Position numbers and translations under genes: made by a program
The notes under the pieces: generated by a model
Database searches by the model: none
Told to the model about the DNA's origin: nothing
The model's input: the letters and a program-made list of their open reading frames with translations, nothing else
Part shown: positions 47,650 to 58,798 of the stretch, piece after piece
Numbering within the stretch: the stretch's first letter is position 1
Layout: each line of letters starts with the position of its first letter
Source: Lonicera japonica
Taxonomy: Eukaryota > Streptophyta > Magnoliopsida > Dipsacales > Caprifoliaceae
NCBI GenBank assembly: GCA_021464415.1
Contig: CM038467.1
Location: 20,565,511-20,629,510 of the forward strand
Direction: 5' to 3'
DNA: 64,000 nucleotides

Positions 47650-50600
47650 TATGTGGATGTCCATAACTAATATTGTAAGATAAAATTTATCCCACATTGA
47701 AATTGTGGCATGCATGAGGGATTACCTAATAGTATATATATTTGGATTTGTCCCACATTGATTATGTAGAGAAGTAAGGAGGTTAGTTCTTAATATAAAT
47801 AGAGCTAACCCCTACACATATTGGATATCAATTGAGTAATAAGATTTCTCTTATTCTCTTATTTTTTTTCTCTCTCTATTATTTTAACACGTTATCAGCA
47901 CGACTGCTCTACAGTCAATTGGAGGCCATTGCGAAAGCAGGCCACCATAGTTAAATTTTTTTCCTTCTTCTTGAAGGCCGGCTGGTCATGCGAAAGCATG
48001 TCACCATAGTTTCAAATTTATATTTGTTCTTCTTGGAGGCCAGTTCAATATCAAGCATCGTAATTTCTTCATACATGTCAGATCTATAATTTTTATTTTT
48101 TTTCTTTCATAATATTATGGTTCATGTTGTTTGTCTTTTTATTATAGTTATAAATATTGAATATTCTATTTTATAAATAATCTGGACCTGAAGTTTCATG
48201 ATTTATACTTTTGGGACTTTAAATTTATAATAATTATTATCTTGGACCCGAAGTTCCACGATTTATATTTTTGGAACCTGAAGTTCCGTATTCATCATTA
48301 TAGACCCGAAGATCCATAATTTATTTTTGGGACCTGAAATTCCCTATTCATTATTATGGACCCGAAGATCCACAATTTATATTTGGGACCTGAAGTTCCC
48401 TAATTATTATTATGGACCCAAAGATCCATATTTTATTTTTGGGACCTGAAGTTTCCTATTTATTATTATGAACTGAAGATCCATAATTTATATTTGGAAC
48501 CTGAAGTTCCCTATTTATTATTATGGACCCGAAGATCCATATTTTATTTTTGGGACCTAAAGTTTCCTATTCATTATTATGGACCCGAATATCCAAAAAT
48601 TTATATTTGGGACCTGAAGTTCCTCATTCATTATTATAGACCCGAAGATCTATGATTTATATTTGAAGTCAAAGGCTTTTATTTTATTTAGAGATATGAA
48701 GTTCTCTAAATTAGGACATGAAGTTTCATAATAATTATTTTGGATCTAAAGTTTTGTAGTCATAAATTTGGACATAAAGCTTCATAGTCATAAATTTGGA
48801 CCTGAAGTTCCAATAACAATATGCTTCAATAATTAAATCTGAAATTTTGATATAAGAGGATATTGAATTAAAGTCCCATAAATTTGGTAACCTAAATTTG
48901 GGTCTGAAGTCCCATATAACTGTTAAATTTTTATTTAATTAAAATTATATATAACTTTATATATAAGTATGCTGTTGTTATATTACTTCCTATTTGAACT
49001 TAACAAATCTCTTATTATACCACTTCTTTATAATTGCTCAAAGCATTACAAACATAATAGATCAGCATATAAGGTTAGAATTTTCAAGCCCGAAGTTTTT
49101 TTTTATAAAACGAAAAGTTTTATTATTTCTTATGAACCCGAAATTTCATATTTAAGCAAGAACTTGCAGTTCATTATTTCTTATGAGCCTAAAGTCTCAT
49201 AAGATAAAGTATCAACTCTCAACTTTATACGTCATCAATTTATACATACTTAAAAATGACTTAGTAGTTTTTTTGGCAATCCCTGAAAGATGGATAAGAC
49301 CACCAGAAGATGGTCATCATGCCAATACTCGTAATGAATAGATTGAATCTATGACAATGGTTGAGTATGACTTTTTATTTTTGATCATTTGCTCCTAAAG
49401 CAGCACTATCAAAGACTCCCCATCTATTATACCTTGAATATGCTCCTGAAGTAGCAATATCAAGATTATTGTTTTTCAATTGGTCTAGACAAAGTTGGTT
49501 GTCTCCTTATATCAGAATTGAACAACCAAATATTGATAGAATCATAATTTTAGAACAATTAGTTCTAAGGCAATTCCTGAAGTGGTGGTAGAAATGGTAA
49601 CTGCCCCAGCAGAGGTAGAAAAAAAATCAATATAAAATTCAAGAACCACCTGAAGTGGTTTGTTGAGAAGTGCCGGACCTTAAATCATAAGTATATATCG
49701 AAATATGTGGTAGTTAAAAACAAGACCTTTATTAATAATGTGAGACAATCATACTGAATGGGGGGGAGCATGAAATTATTTTTTATAAAGCTGCTGATTA
49801 CACTCCTCTTGATGAAGAGACTTTTGATGAGAAGTTGAGAGCGAAAAATCAATTTAGGTTCAGAAGACCTAAATTATCATTTATTTATGATTCTTTTATT
49901 TAAATGTATGAATTATGGATTGCATAATACACTTTTCAGATGGTGTCATATCATATACTATTATTGAAAAATCAGAAGTTTTTCAATAAGTTAGTGCTTA
50001 ATATATACAAAAAGTATCCACTATAGTTGGACTTATACCAAAGATTGAAGGCTCCGGAAGAGCCTATATAATATATCAACATATTCATTAAAGATTATTA
50101 TTATCAAGCACTTCTTAAGTTATTAACTATGTTATTAAATAAATAGAAATAAATAGGAAGGTAACAATGAATTACTATGCATTAGTGTTGAAAGCCAGAA
50201 GCTTACACTAGAATCATTATTACTTTCTCCTCGGGTCTCTATTGCACAACATTGTGCATTATTACTAGTGTTAAGAGCCAAAAGCTTCCACTGAAAAAAA
50301 TTAAGTATTTTATTATCGAGTGTCTATTATACAACGCTTTTTAGTATTGAATCACTATTTATTATGAGTAAGAAGCTCAAGCCGAGCTCAAAGTCAAAAA
50401 TTTAGTTATCTCAAAAAATTTCAACTCATTGCATGATAGGTAGGTATCTTAGAAGTACCATATTAAGGAAAAAAAAATAATAAACTTTTAAGGGTACAAG
50501 TTTACTAAATTTGTATTTTTTTTCTACCATGTATTTGCAAAGGTAAACTTGTTATTAAATTATTTTATTTAAATTTTTTTTGGATTGACATTTTTTTTAA

Positions 50601-51640
50601 AAGAATGCAAGATGATATTTGTCCATCTGTAGATGCTCCAAGACTATAGACACCTATTGGTATGTAAGTTTTCTTCATTCTACTATATATTATTTTTTTT
50701 ACAAGCTTATCATGCAAATTCAAAAATACAACTACTAAATTTCAATTTTCCCATAGTTAGTTTTATTATTCATATATGATTTGACCCATTTTTAATAATC
50801 TCGTATTTAAAATCAATTAAAGGAGATGTGTTTATTGCACGTTTTGCAAATTATCACTTTGATGAGAAAGTATTCTCGCCGTTAGGGGGAGATAAGAAAG
50901 TTCCTACAGAACTATCCGTTCCAGAAGAACGGCGAGAATTATAGTGGAACAATACCACTATGTCTCATCTAGACCCACGTACATTACAATGTGAGAAGGT
51001 ACGGAGAATATTGTTTTGTAAGAAATTGCAAACACATTACTAATTGATTTAATTATGCAGTAAAATGCAACAAAGTTATATGTGCCAGCTATAAATGCAG
51101 TTGTTATAATTAGTATCCATGCAGGATAACTTCAAAATATGGCAATTAATGAATTTGTACCACGCTAGAAGCGTGGCAGACCTATAGGTTCCAAAGATTG
51201 AACTCCCTAGAAGAGGAAGTCTGATTAATCATGCCCTGAGAACACTCCTGAAGAGGTTCCTCATTTCACTCAAGAAGAGGTTATGAGAAAATCCACTCTC
51301 TTTAAGGCTCCTAATGTGACCATTGTCTTGAAAAAGACGCATGTCCCTGAAGAGACTACATAAGTCCCTGAATAGGCATCGATACCAAATAATAAAGAGA
51401 TCTCAATATTTAATAAAAGAGATGTGGAATATAAATAAAATGTCATCGATGACTTATTTGTATATACAGTAGCTACTGGTATATCAAAGGGCAATGATAA
51501 TAATGATATACAACCACGTACAATAAATAAATGTCGACAAGAAAAAATTGGCCAAATGAGAAATTGCCATTAAGGCAAAATTTGAGTCTCTAAATGAAAC
51601 GTGATATATTTGGACCTATAGTACGAACCCCAAATAATAT
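47650..51640 (+). mobile_element. Truncated, decayed Copia LTR retrotransposon
   Basis: A probable 5' LTR ends at TTATTTTAACA near 47,890, with a TATA-like TTAATATAAATAG and the leader ACGTTATCAGCACGACTGCT, typical of one plant Copia group. The degenerate gag region holds the 56-bp repeats listed separately. Between 51,370 and 51,640 the decayed frame reads like the stretch just before the Copia reverse transcriptase (pieces such as NNEIS, ATGISKGNDNN, INKCRQEKNW, FGPIVRTP), with several stops and shifts. Sequence stops there; the reverse transcriptase, RNase H and 3' LTR are absent. Confidence 0.7.
48244..48660 (+). repeat. About eight tandem 56-bp units inside the Copia remnant
   Basis: Each unit has two related halves: GGACCCGAAGATCCATAATT followed by TATTTTTGGGACCTGAAGTT and CCCTATTCATTATTAT. 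The arms GGACC-GAAG-TCC are themselves nearly palindromic. Weaker relatives (GACCTGAAGTTCC, CCCGAAGTT, CCTGAAG) are scattered from 48,180 to 49,700, so the expansion was patchy. Confidence 0.8.
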
Positions 51641-51783
51641 ATTAATTTTTTTAAATTTTTGCAAGTTTATATTCGGTTATTCACAACCGAATAGCGTATA
51701 CGTTATTTAGTTGTTAAGGACCGAATGAAAAGTGAGAGTGTTTTCAAGAGATTTTGGGTGCCAACATTATCACCCTTTTATTT

Positions 51784-52263
51784 TATAGAATAAATTAAAT
51801 TATTGAAAAACCGCATTTACATTGTTATTGCGTGCACGACAATAATAATGCGCTCTCAATTGCAATCTGATCTAAGATTATAGTCCGAACTTGCTTACCA
51901 ATTTGTCTTTTAACTTTGAACTGCTCGGCTCACATCTTTGCACTCATTCCTTTGTTAATTTAAACAATCATCTTAAATTAAATTTTATGGCCGATTATAA
52001 TGATTCCCAGCAGCTAAACAGGCGTAAATGATTACTACTATTATTATTACAATATATAAGAGATTTCCACCAACGGGGCTGCAATCAAACCCATATAGCA
52101 AGCCAGACGCTAAAAAAAAGGCAGATAGCTTTTCCCAACAGAGAGTAAAGCGCAAAAAAGGTGGGACCCAATGATCTTCTTAAAGCCACAACGCGGCTTA
52201 CCCAGTCCTTGCGCTTCTTTCTCTTCACACCCTTTAATTTTTTTTTTCTCTCTCTACTTACAG
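51784..52263. promoter_or_regulatory. Presumed promoter region of GH95 exon 1a
   Basis: Intergenic, with no transposon recognised. A pyrimidine-rich leader (TCTCTCTCTACTTACAG) runs into the first ATG of exon 1a. No convincing TATA box was picked out. Confidence 0.35.
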
Positions 52264-52606
52264 ATGATGCATACATCTAAAGGTATGTATGTAAATACAT
52301 ATTTATTTGTGTTGATATGTTTATTCATATCTCGAGCAACAGAAAGTAGAGGGAGAAACTATATACCATTTGGAGTAGAAGAGAAAGGGAATGATGGTGG
52401 GGATTGGGATAGAGTGCGACGGCTCACAGATAGAGATTTGTGGAACTCGAGCTTGATTGGAGTAGCTGAGGCTTCTAATAAGCAGTCTCTCAAGGTTAGG
52501 TTCGGCGGGCCGGCAAAGCACTGGAGCGATGCTGTTCCGATCGGCAATGGCGGTCTCGGCGCTATGATTTGGGGCGGTGTTGCTAATGAGACTCTCAATC
52601 TCAATG
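52264..52606 (+). CDS. GH95 alpha-L-fucosidase first exon 1a (alternative first exon or truncated duplicate)
   Basis: Reads from MMHTSKG and MYVNTYLFVLICLFISRATE (signal-peptide-like) through DWDRVRRLTDRDLWNSS and VRFGGPAKHWSDAVPIGNGG to LGAMIWGGVANETLNLN, ending at G|GTACGTACG. The second half is the conserved N-terminus of plant GH95 alpha-L-fucosidase, closely matching exon 1b at 55,464. It ends in the same phase (1) at the same codon, so it could splice in frame to the shared exon 2 at 56,990. No second exon was found between it and exon 1b. It is therefore either an alternative secreted-form first exon or a duplicate that kept only exon 1. The start is uncertain: an ATG at 52,285 puts the hydrophobic stretch right at the N-terminus. 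Confidence 0.6.
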
Positions 52607-54624
52607 GTACGTACGTTCATTCGATTCAATTAATCACCAGCTTCTTCTTATATATATATATATATACATATATACTCTCTCTTGTTTATTTATTAAATTA
52701 ATATTTCCCAGAAAATGAATAGAACAGAACAGAACAGAACAGAACAGAAAATTTCTAGAGCAGTGATAGTGAGCTGTATGTTTTTATTTTACTGTTCCAA
52801 TCTCTTGGGTCTGTTTTATCGGGTAAGTAAAACACAGGTGTACCAATATTTCTTGGTGTGTAATTAATTAAGTAAACGGAGGTACTAAGGAGGTTTTTAG
52901 AGTAAGTCACGGATTGAAAATAACAATTATTCCTACGAAAAGTTATATATATATATATATATAAAATACGAAAAGTTAATTCATAACACAATTCTTTTCT
53001 ATACATTTGAACCGTTCTTGTATAAACTATGAATTTTTGTAAGTGAACAAACCAAGGACAAATTCAAGATTGGTGTCAGAGGTGTGTTATGTAAAAGGAA
53101 TAAGTAAAAAAAAATATCATGAAAATTTCAACAATAACAACGTAAATCATTTAAAACTTAACAGCAATTTAATCATAATTAATATTTAAAGTTGTTAACA
53201 AATTTAACTTCAATGAATTTTTAAAATTTATCATAATACCTAAAAAAATTAGGACAATGAGGGTTAGAAAAAAATATAAGAAAAAAGCATAAGATAAATG
53301 AGATAGCCAAGGAGAAAGAGAATGAGTGTTAACACAAAAATTAAGTGGATCTAGAGGATTGAACTCACGACCTCTTTATTATTACAAAATAATTTTATCA
53401 CTTGAATTGCAAGATATTAATATTAATTTAACCTTTTTATAAAACCAAACTACTATTTTATACTTGAGATAAATTAAACTTATATCAATATTTTAATTAA
53501 TATTACGACAAAATAAAGGGATAATTAATACTATGGCAAAAAAAGGGATAAACTACAGCTCATCTCAGCCCCCCTTAAATTTGACCTTGGAACAAACAAT
53601 CACTATCATAAGAGTGGGCTAACAAAAGTTATAGAACCACAAGTGGAACCTGGGCCAACTATATACAATAAAAGTAAAAAAAAACTAAAAATAATGAGTA
53701 TCAAATCTATAACAAAAAAAAAAAAGAAGTCAAAAGAGGCGGGGATTGGTAGGAAATATTCAATACAATATATATAACATCATATAATATCACATATTTA
53801 TAAAATTGTACAAAAAGCGTGTATTTCTCTTAAGTGATTTTATGTAATTTTATTAAATATGTAATGTTGTAATTATTATATTAAATATTTTCTGAGTGAC
53901 AGAGAGATTTCATTGATTTTAACTCGATTGGTAGAAAAACCTACCCGTATTCAACCTTTTCTTCTTCTTCATATTCTTCTTCTTATCTGTCCAACAAACT
54001 ATCCCAGAATATATGATGCCATCTCGTGGGCTCCAACTACAATAAGAACGTGACAGAGGTGCTACACTTGGGTTATTTTGAAGCTTCAAAATTTAAGATG
54101 ATGCCTGTCATTGAATGCATGAGAGTCTGATTTTTAAGGAAAATTTATAACAATGTATTTGGTTAATATTATGAATAAAATAAGTGAGTTTTTTTTTTAA
54201 TATTATTTTTTATATTTTAATGCAAACTAATTATATATTAAAAAAATAATGCAATTTTTTAATTTCATATCAAACCAGGCACAAATATTTCCTTTGTTTA
54301 GAAAAGAAGTTTGGAATGTTTATGCTATAATATAAAAAGTTGTTATCTCGACAAATAATATTTATTTCCATTTATTTATTTTATATGATATATGTAATTT
54401 GGATAATTAAGTCCACTCTTAATTTAATCATATACTTTGTCCAACAAGAAAAAAAGATGGGAGTAACACTGAAATAAAAGTTTAATATTTTTTTTCTTAA
54501 AAAAAGAAGTTTAAATCTCTTTTTTTTATTACAATAAAAAAAAAAAAAAAAGGAAAAAGGAAAGACACTCCCCTAGCCTTTTCCACCTTAACTCAAATAT
54601 CATATTTCTCGACCATTAGACTAA

Positions 54625-54937
54625 GAGGGTGTTTGTTTTTACTTTCGAATGTTTAATGAAAGTATTAAGCATTCAGAAGTACAATATGATATTTGATTTT
54701 TTAAATCATTAAGAAGTTAATGGCTATTTTTTTCAATGATTAAGCATTCAGCATTAAGAAGCATTAGTCCTAGCTGAATGCGTGATGTTGAATTTAAACC
54801 GTTGTTTTATACAAAAACATAAAATTCAGAATCTCATTCTAAATAAAAAAAAAAACAACATTTTTAGAATTTGGATTCAGCATTTAGCATTTAGTATAAG
54901 CATTCAACAATGAAAGATTTAAAAAACAAATGCACCC
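54625..54937. mobile_element. Tourist-like MITE, GAGGGTGTTTGTTTTTA ends
   Basis: A 313-bp element with left end GAGGGTGTTTGTTTTTA and right end AAAAACAAATGCACCC, flanked by TAA. AAGCATTCAG-type phrases repeat in both orientations inside. Confidence 0.7.
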
Positions 54938-55398
54938 TAAGTTACTAGCACATTTTTTAATTTATTAAAAAACAGACAGGAATAACACTAAAATAAAATT
55001 TTATTAATTTTTTCAAGCATTTAAAGATGAACATTTATAGGGAAAGAAGTGAAAAATAAGGATCAATATACAAACTCGTTCTCTATATCTAAATATATAT
55101 TTGTTTCAACGTTAATCATAAACGAATTACAAAATGGTGGCAAAAAAAAAGTTGTCTTTGAATTTTAAGAAAGGGTTAAGAAGCAAGCAGATAAAAGGCG
55201 GGACCTCGTGTTAAATGCTACGGCCACACTTGTTTGCCAGCTCGCTCTCTCTCCATCTCTTCACCCCACACCAACAGCCTTTTCTATCATGTACACTTCA
55301 CTGATCTGCACGGCTGCTCACATAGACAAACGCGTAATGCACATGTAGTAGTGAGACAAACTAACCAGACACTACTACCATTTATCTATCTAGCTAGG

Positions 55399-55447
<49 letters not shown>
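55399..55447. repeat. (GA)n microsatellite in the presumed 5' UTR of GH95
   Basis: About 24 GA dinucleotides ending some 17 bp before the start codon of exon 1b. Such GA/CT tracts are common near plant transcription starts and can bind BPC/GAGA-type proteins. A role here is inference. Confidence 0.75.
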
Positions 55448-55450
<3 letters not shown>

Positions 55451-55463
55451 TAAACCCTTTTCA

Positions 55464-58400
55464 ATGGAAGAGGGTGGTTGGGTTATGGTGCAACGACCCA
55501 CAGAGATAGATTTGTGGAATACAAGCTTGTTTGGAGCAGAAACTTCGAAGTCCCTCAAGCTTAGGTTCAATGAGCCAGCTAAGTACTGGACAGACGCTAT
55601 TCCCACCGGCAATGGCCGTCTTGGCGCTATGGTTTGGGGCGCCACCGCTTCTGAAACCCTTAATCTCAATGGTACTTAAATGTGTCAATTTGTTATAATG
55701 CAGCATTGTGATATGTTTCCTTTTACCAATATATAGAGGTCACATTTGATAGTTCACTTTTGTTTTTATGTTTGCCTAGAATTATCAAAAACTGAACGGA
55801 TGTCCTATTTTTTCCTACGGACGTATAATATCTGGTCCCTAATTTTGAAATTTTTTAATATGCGTTCACATTTTTTATTTTTTTTAAAGGATGCGTTTCC
55901 GAGGAGATACTGCCTCTGGGAACTACAATTGAGAGATACTAGTTGCAATTGGGAGATATTTGAGACAGATCTGGGAAATAGTATTCTTTAAAACAAAAGT
56001 TGTAGACTGCATTCAAAATGTTTTCAAACTCCACGGATCCTGACTTTTCTTTTAACAATGACGTATACCAATTAAATGTATTTGTGATGAGTAATACTAG
56101 GGACTCAATTTTGAGTCACAATCTGTGTCCCTCTAAAATTATTCATTTGTGGGACATCTGTGTCCCTCAATATATTAATAAAAGTGTAGTTAAGATAAAA
56201 TATTGACGTAATTAAATTGTAATGTATAGGTAGGATAAGCTATTGACCCTAGATGCTATTTGGGGAGAAGCTCTCCAATGGTTAACTATATTTTCCCCAT
56301 ATTTGGTTTAAAAAATCTCTCAAAAATATGCTAATATGTTTTCCTATATGGGGATAAAATAAAGCCATTTCAAAATAAAATTGTTGAAAATTGCTTTGGA
56401 AGAACATTTGGGAGATTTATGGGGACTCTTCAAATATGGGGAGAGGATAGGGGAGGTTTGGAGTGAGTCTTTATAAGATTTATCCCCAAATAAAAGTTTA
56501 GGGACAAGTATGGGTTTTTTTTTTGGGTGGGGGTGGAGATTGGACTTGCTAGGACCATTATATTTCGTTTTCTGTAGTTGTGGTTGGAGTAAATGAAAGA
56601 GAGAGACATAGAATTGACATGCTAGAGAAATTGTAGCAATACTAATTTCTGCATCGAGAGATGCACCGATGTGGAAAGATTAATTTCTGACCATTAGATG
56701 TGGGCAAAATTCATATTATAAAATAGGTCAGAGACCCTTAAATTGCATTTAAGATTATTTTGAATTGCTAGTAATTAGAAAATGTTAACCAATTAGCTAT
56801 ACTAGCTTTAGTGACTTGAGGAATTTTTCTTTGTAATTAAAATGGAAAAATTGTGTATATTGAACTACAGCATATGGTTGAGAGATAATGTTTTCCTTCT
56901 ATTTGTTTTTGGCTATCTACACAACACAAACACACTTGCATACACAATGGAAGGGGAACTGACACACTATATTTGATTGATTCCTGTAGAGGACACACTT
57001 TGGACTGGGATTCCTGGGAATTACACAAACCCAGATGCTCCCAAGGTGCTATCAGAGGTCAGAAAACTTGTTGATGATGGCAAATACGCCGAAGCTACTA
57101 CAGCAGCCGTCAATTTGTCAGGAAAGCCTTCTGATGTATGTTTATGTTAAGAAAATAAATAAAAATTACTGCACTTCATTACTCCCTCCACCCCAAATTT
57201 AGGATGCACTAATTTCAACATAATCAATGATGTAAAGCCGGTTTAATATTGTGAGTTTGGTACATTGATTATGTCCGAGAAAGGAAAGTAACTCTGAATT
57301 TGGGATGTCCCGAAAAGGAATTAGGGAGTCTTAGCCTGGTATCCTTCCTAATCTTAAGATGTGACACATTCACGATTCACCACTGAATTAGTAATTGGTT
57401 TTCCATCTTATGGATTATTGAATCTCCACCTTTTCCAAATCAGTTTAAGGTTTTAGTTACAATGATATAATTGTTCAAGAGAGGGAGCAATGTATAACAT
57501 GCTGTAGGACTCCATCACTTAGTTGTAAGAAGGGTCACCATTGGGTCAATTAAGGCAAAAAAGCTGTTTACTCCCTTTGTTTGAAATTAAGAGTCACGGT
57601 TTCTTTTTGTGACCTCCCAATTAAGAGATGAGTTTCTAAAATCAGTATACCGTATCTCAAGACAGTTAAGTAAGTTTTCTTCTTGATCATTTGTTAAGTT
57701 GAAAAGGAGATTCTTTAAAAATTCAAAATCCAAATAGCGACTCCTAATTTGGGATGGAAGGAGTAGTTGGTATGCACTTTTAATTTGGTTATCTATAACG
57801 AAATGTTATAATTGATTAAGAAAAGTTTCAATTTTTTATGATCCGATTACTTTTTTCTTGTGATGTTGCAGGTTTACCAGCTTCTGGGTGATATGAAGTT
57901 AGAATTTGATAATTCCCATGCTGCATATGATGAAGAAACTTATCAGAGAGAGCTAGACTTGGATACTGCAACAGTAAAAGTAAAATATTCTGTAGGTGAA
58001 GTAGAATTCACTAGGGAACATTTTTCCTCAAACCCGGATCAAGTGATTGTGACCAAAATCTCTGCAAGTAAATCCAAGTCTCTGTCGTTTACAGTATCTC
58101 TCACCAGTTTGTTACATCATAATTCCTATGTAAATAGCCAAAACCAGATTATCATGGAAGGAATTTGTCCTGGTAAAAGAATCCCACCAAAAGAAAACGG
58201 TCATGGCTATAAAAAGGGAATTCAATATTCTGCAGTTCTTAATTTGCAAATTAGCGATGGTGCGGGTGAAATACATGTTTTGGATGACAGGAAACTAAAG
58301 GTTGAAGGGGTGGATTGGGCTGTTATTCTACTGGTAGCATCATCTTCATTCGATGGGCCATTCACCAATCCTTCAGATTCAAAGAAGGATCCTACTTCAG

Positions 58401-58755
58401 AGTCCCTAAGCACAATGAACTCGATTAGAAGCTTATCGTATTCTCAACTCTATGCTCGCCACTTGGATGACTATCAAAAACTTTTTCATCGAGTCTCCCT
58501 TCAGCTTTCAAAAAGCTCCAGTAATGTTACAAAAAATGGGTCCTCTGTAACTGAGAGTGGAGATGAGAAAATATCAACTGCACAAAGGGTGAAATCTTTT
58601 AAAACTGATGAAGATCCCTCTTTCGTGGAGCTTTTATTCCAGTATGGGCGATATCTTCTTATTTCATGTTCAAGGCCAGGAACTCAGGTTGCAAACTTGC
58701 AAGGAATATGGAACAAGGATGTTGAACCAGCATGGGAGTATGTTCTCCAATTTAC

Positions 58756-58798
<43 letters not shown>

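Larger units (their letters stand above)
47483..51775. mobile_element. 4.3-kb TIR element (Mutator-like or hAT) with 8-bp target duplication
   Basis: Ends are GGGTGGTGATGTTGGCACCC and, inverted, GGGTGATAATGTTGGCACCC, extending into about 90 bp of weaker mirror similarity (AACACTCYCACTTT, then ATTCGGTC). The flanks carry a perfect direct repeat TTTTATTT (47,475-47,482 and 51,776-51,783). Just inside both ends are TTCGGTTNTNAN-type palindromes related to the arrays at 1,863 and 33,406. The interior is a decayed Copia fragment and encodes no DNA transposase. Confidence 0.75.
52607..55463. other. Interval between GH95 exons 1a and 1b
   Basis: Holds a five-unit AGAAC repeat (about 52,720-52,746), a TA run, and a possible minus-strand SINE (about 53,290-53,430, with GGTCGTGAGTTCAATCC as box B). 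Also here are poly-A tracts, the MITE at 54,625 and a GA repeat upstream of exon 1b. No remnant of GH95 exon 2 or later exons was seen on either strand. Confidence 0.5.
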
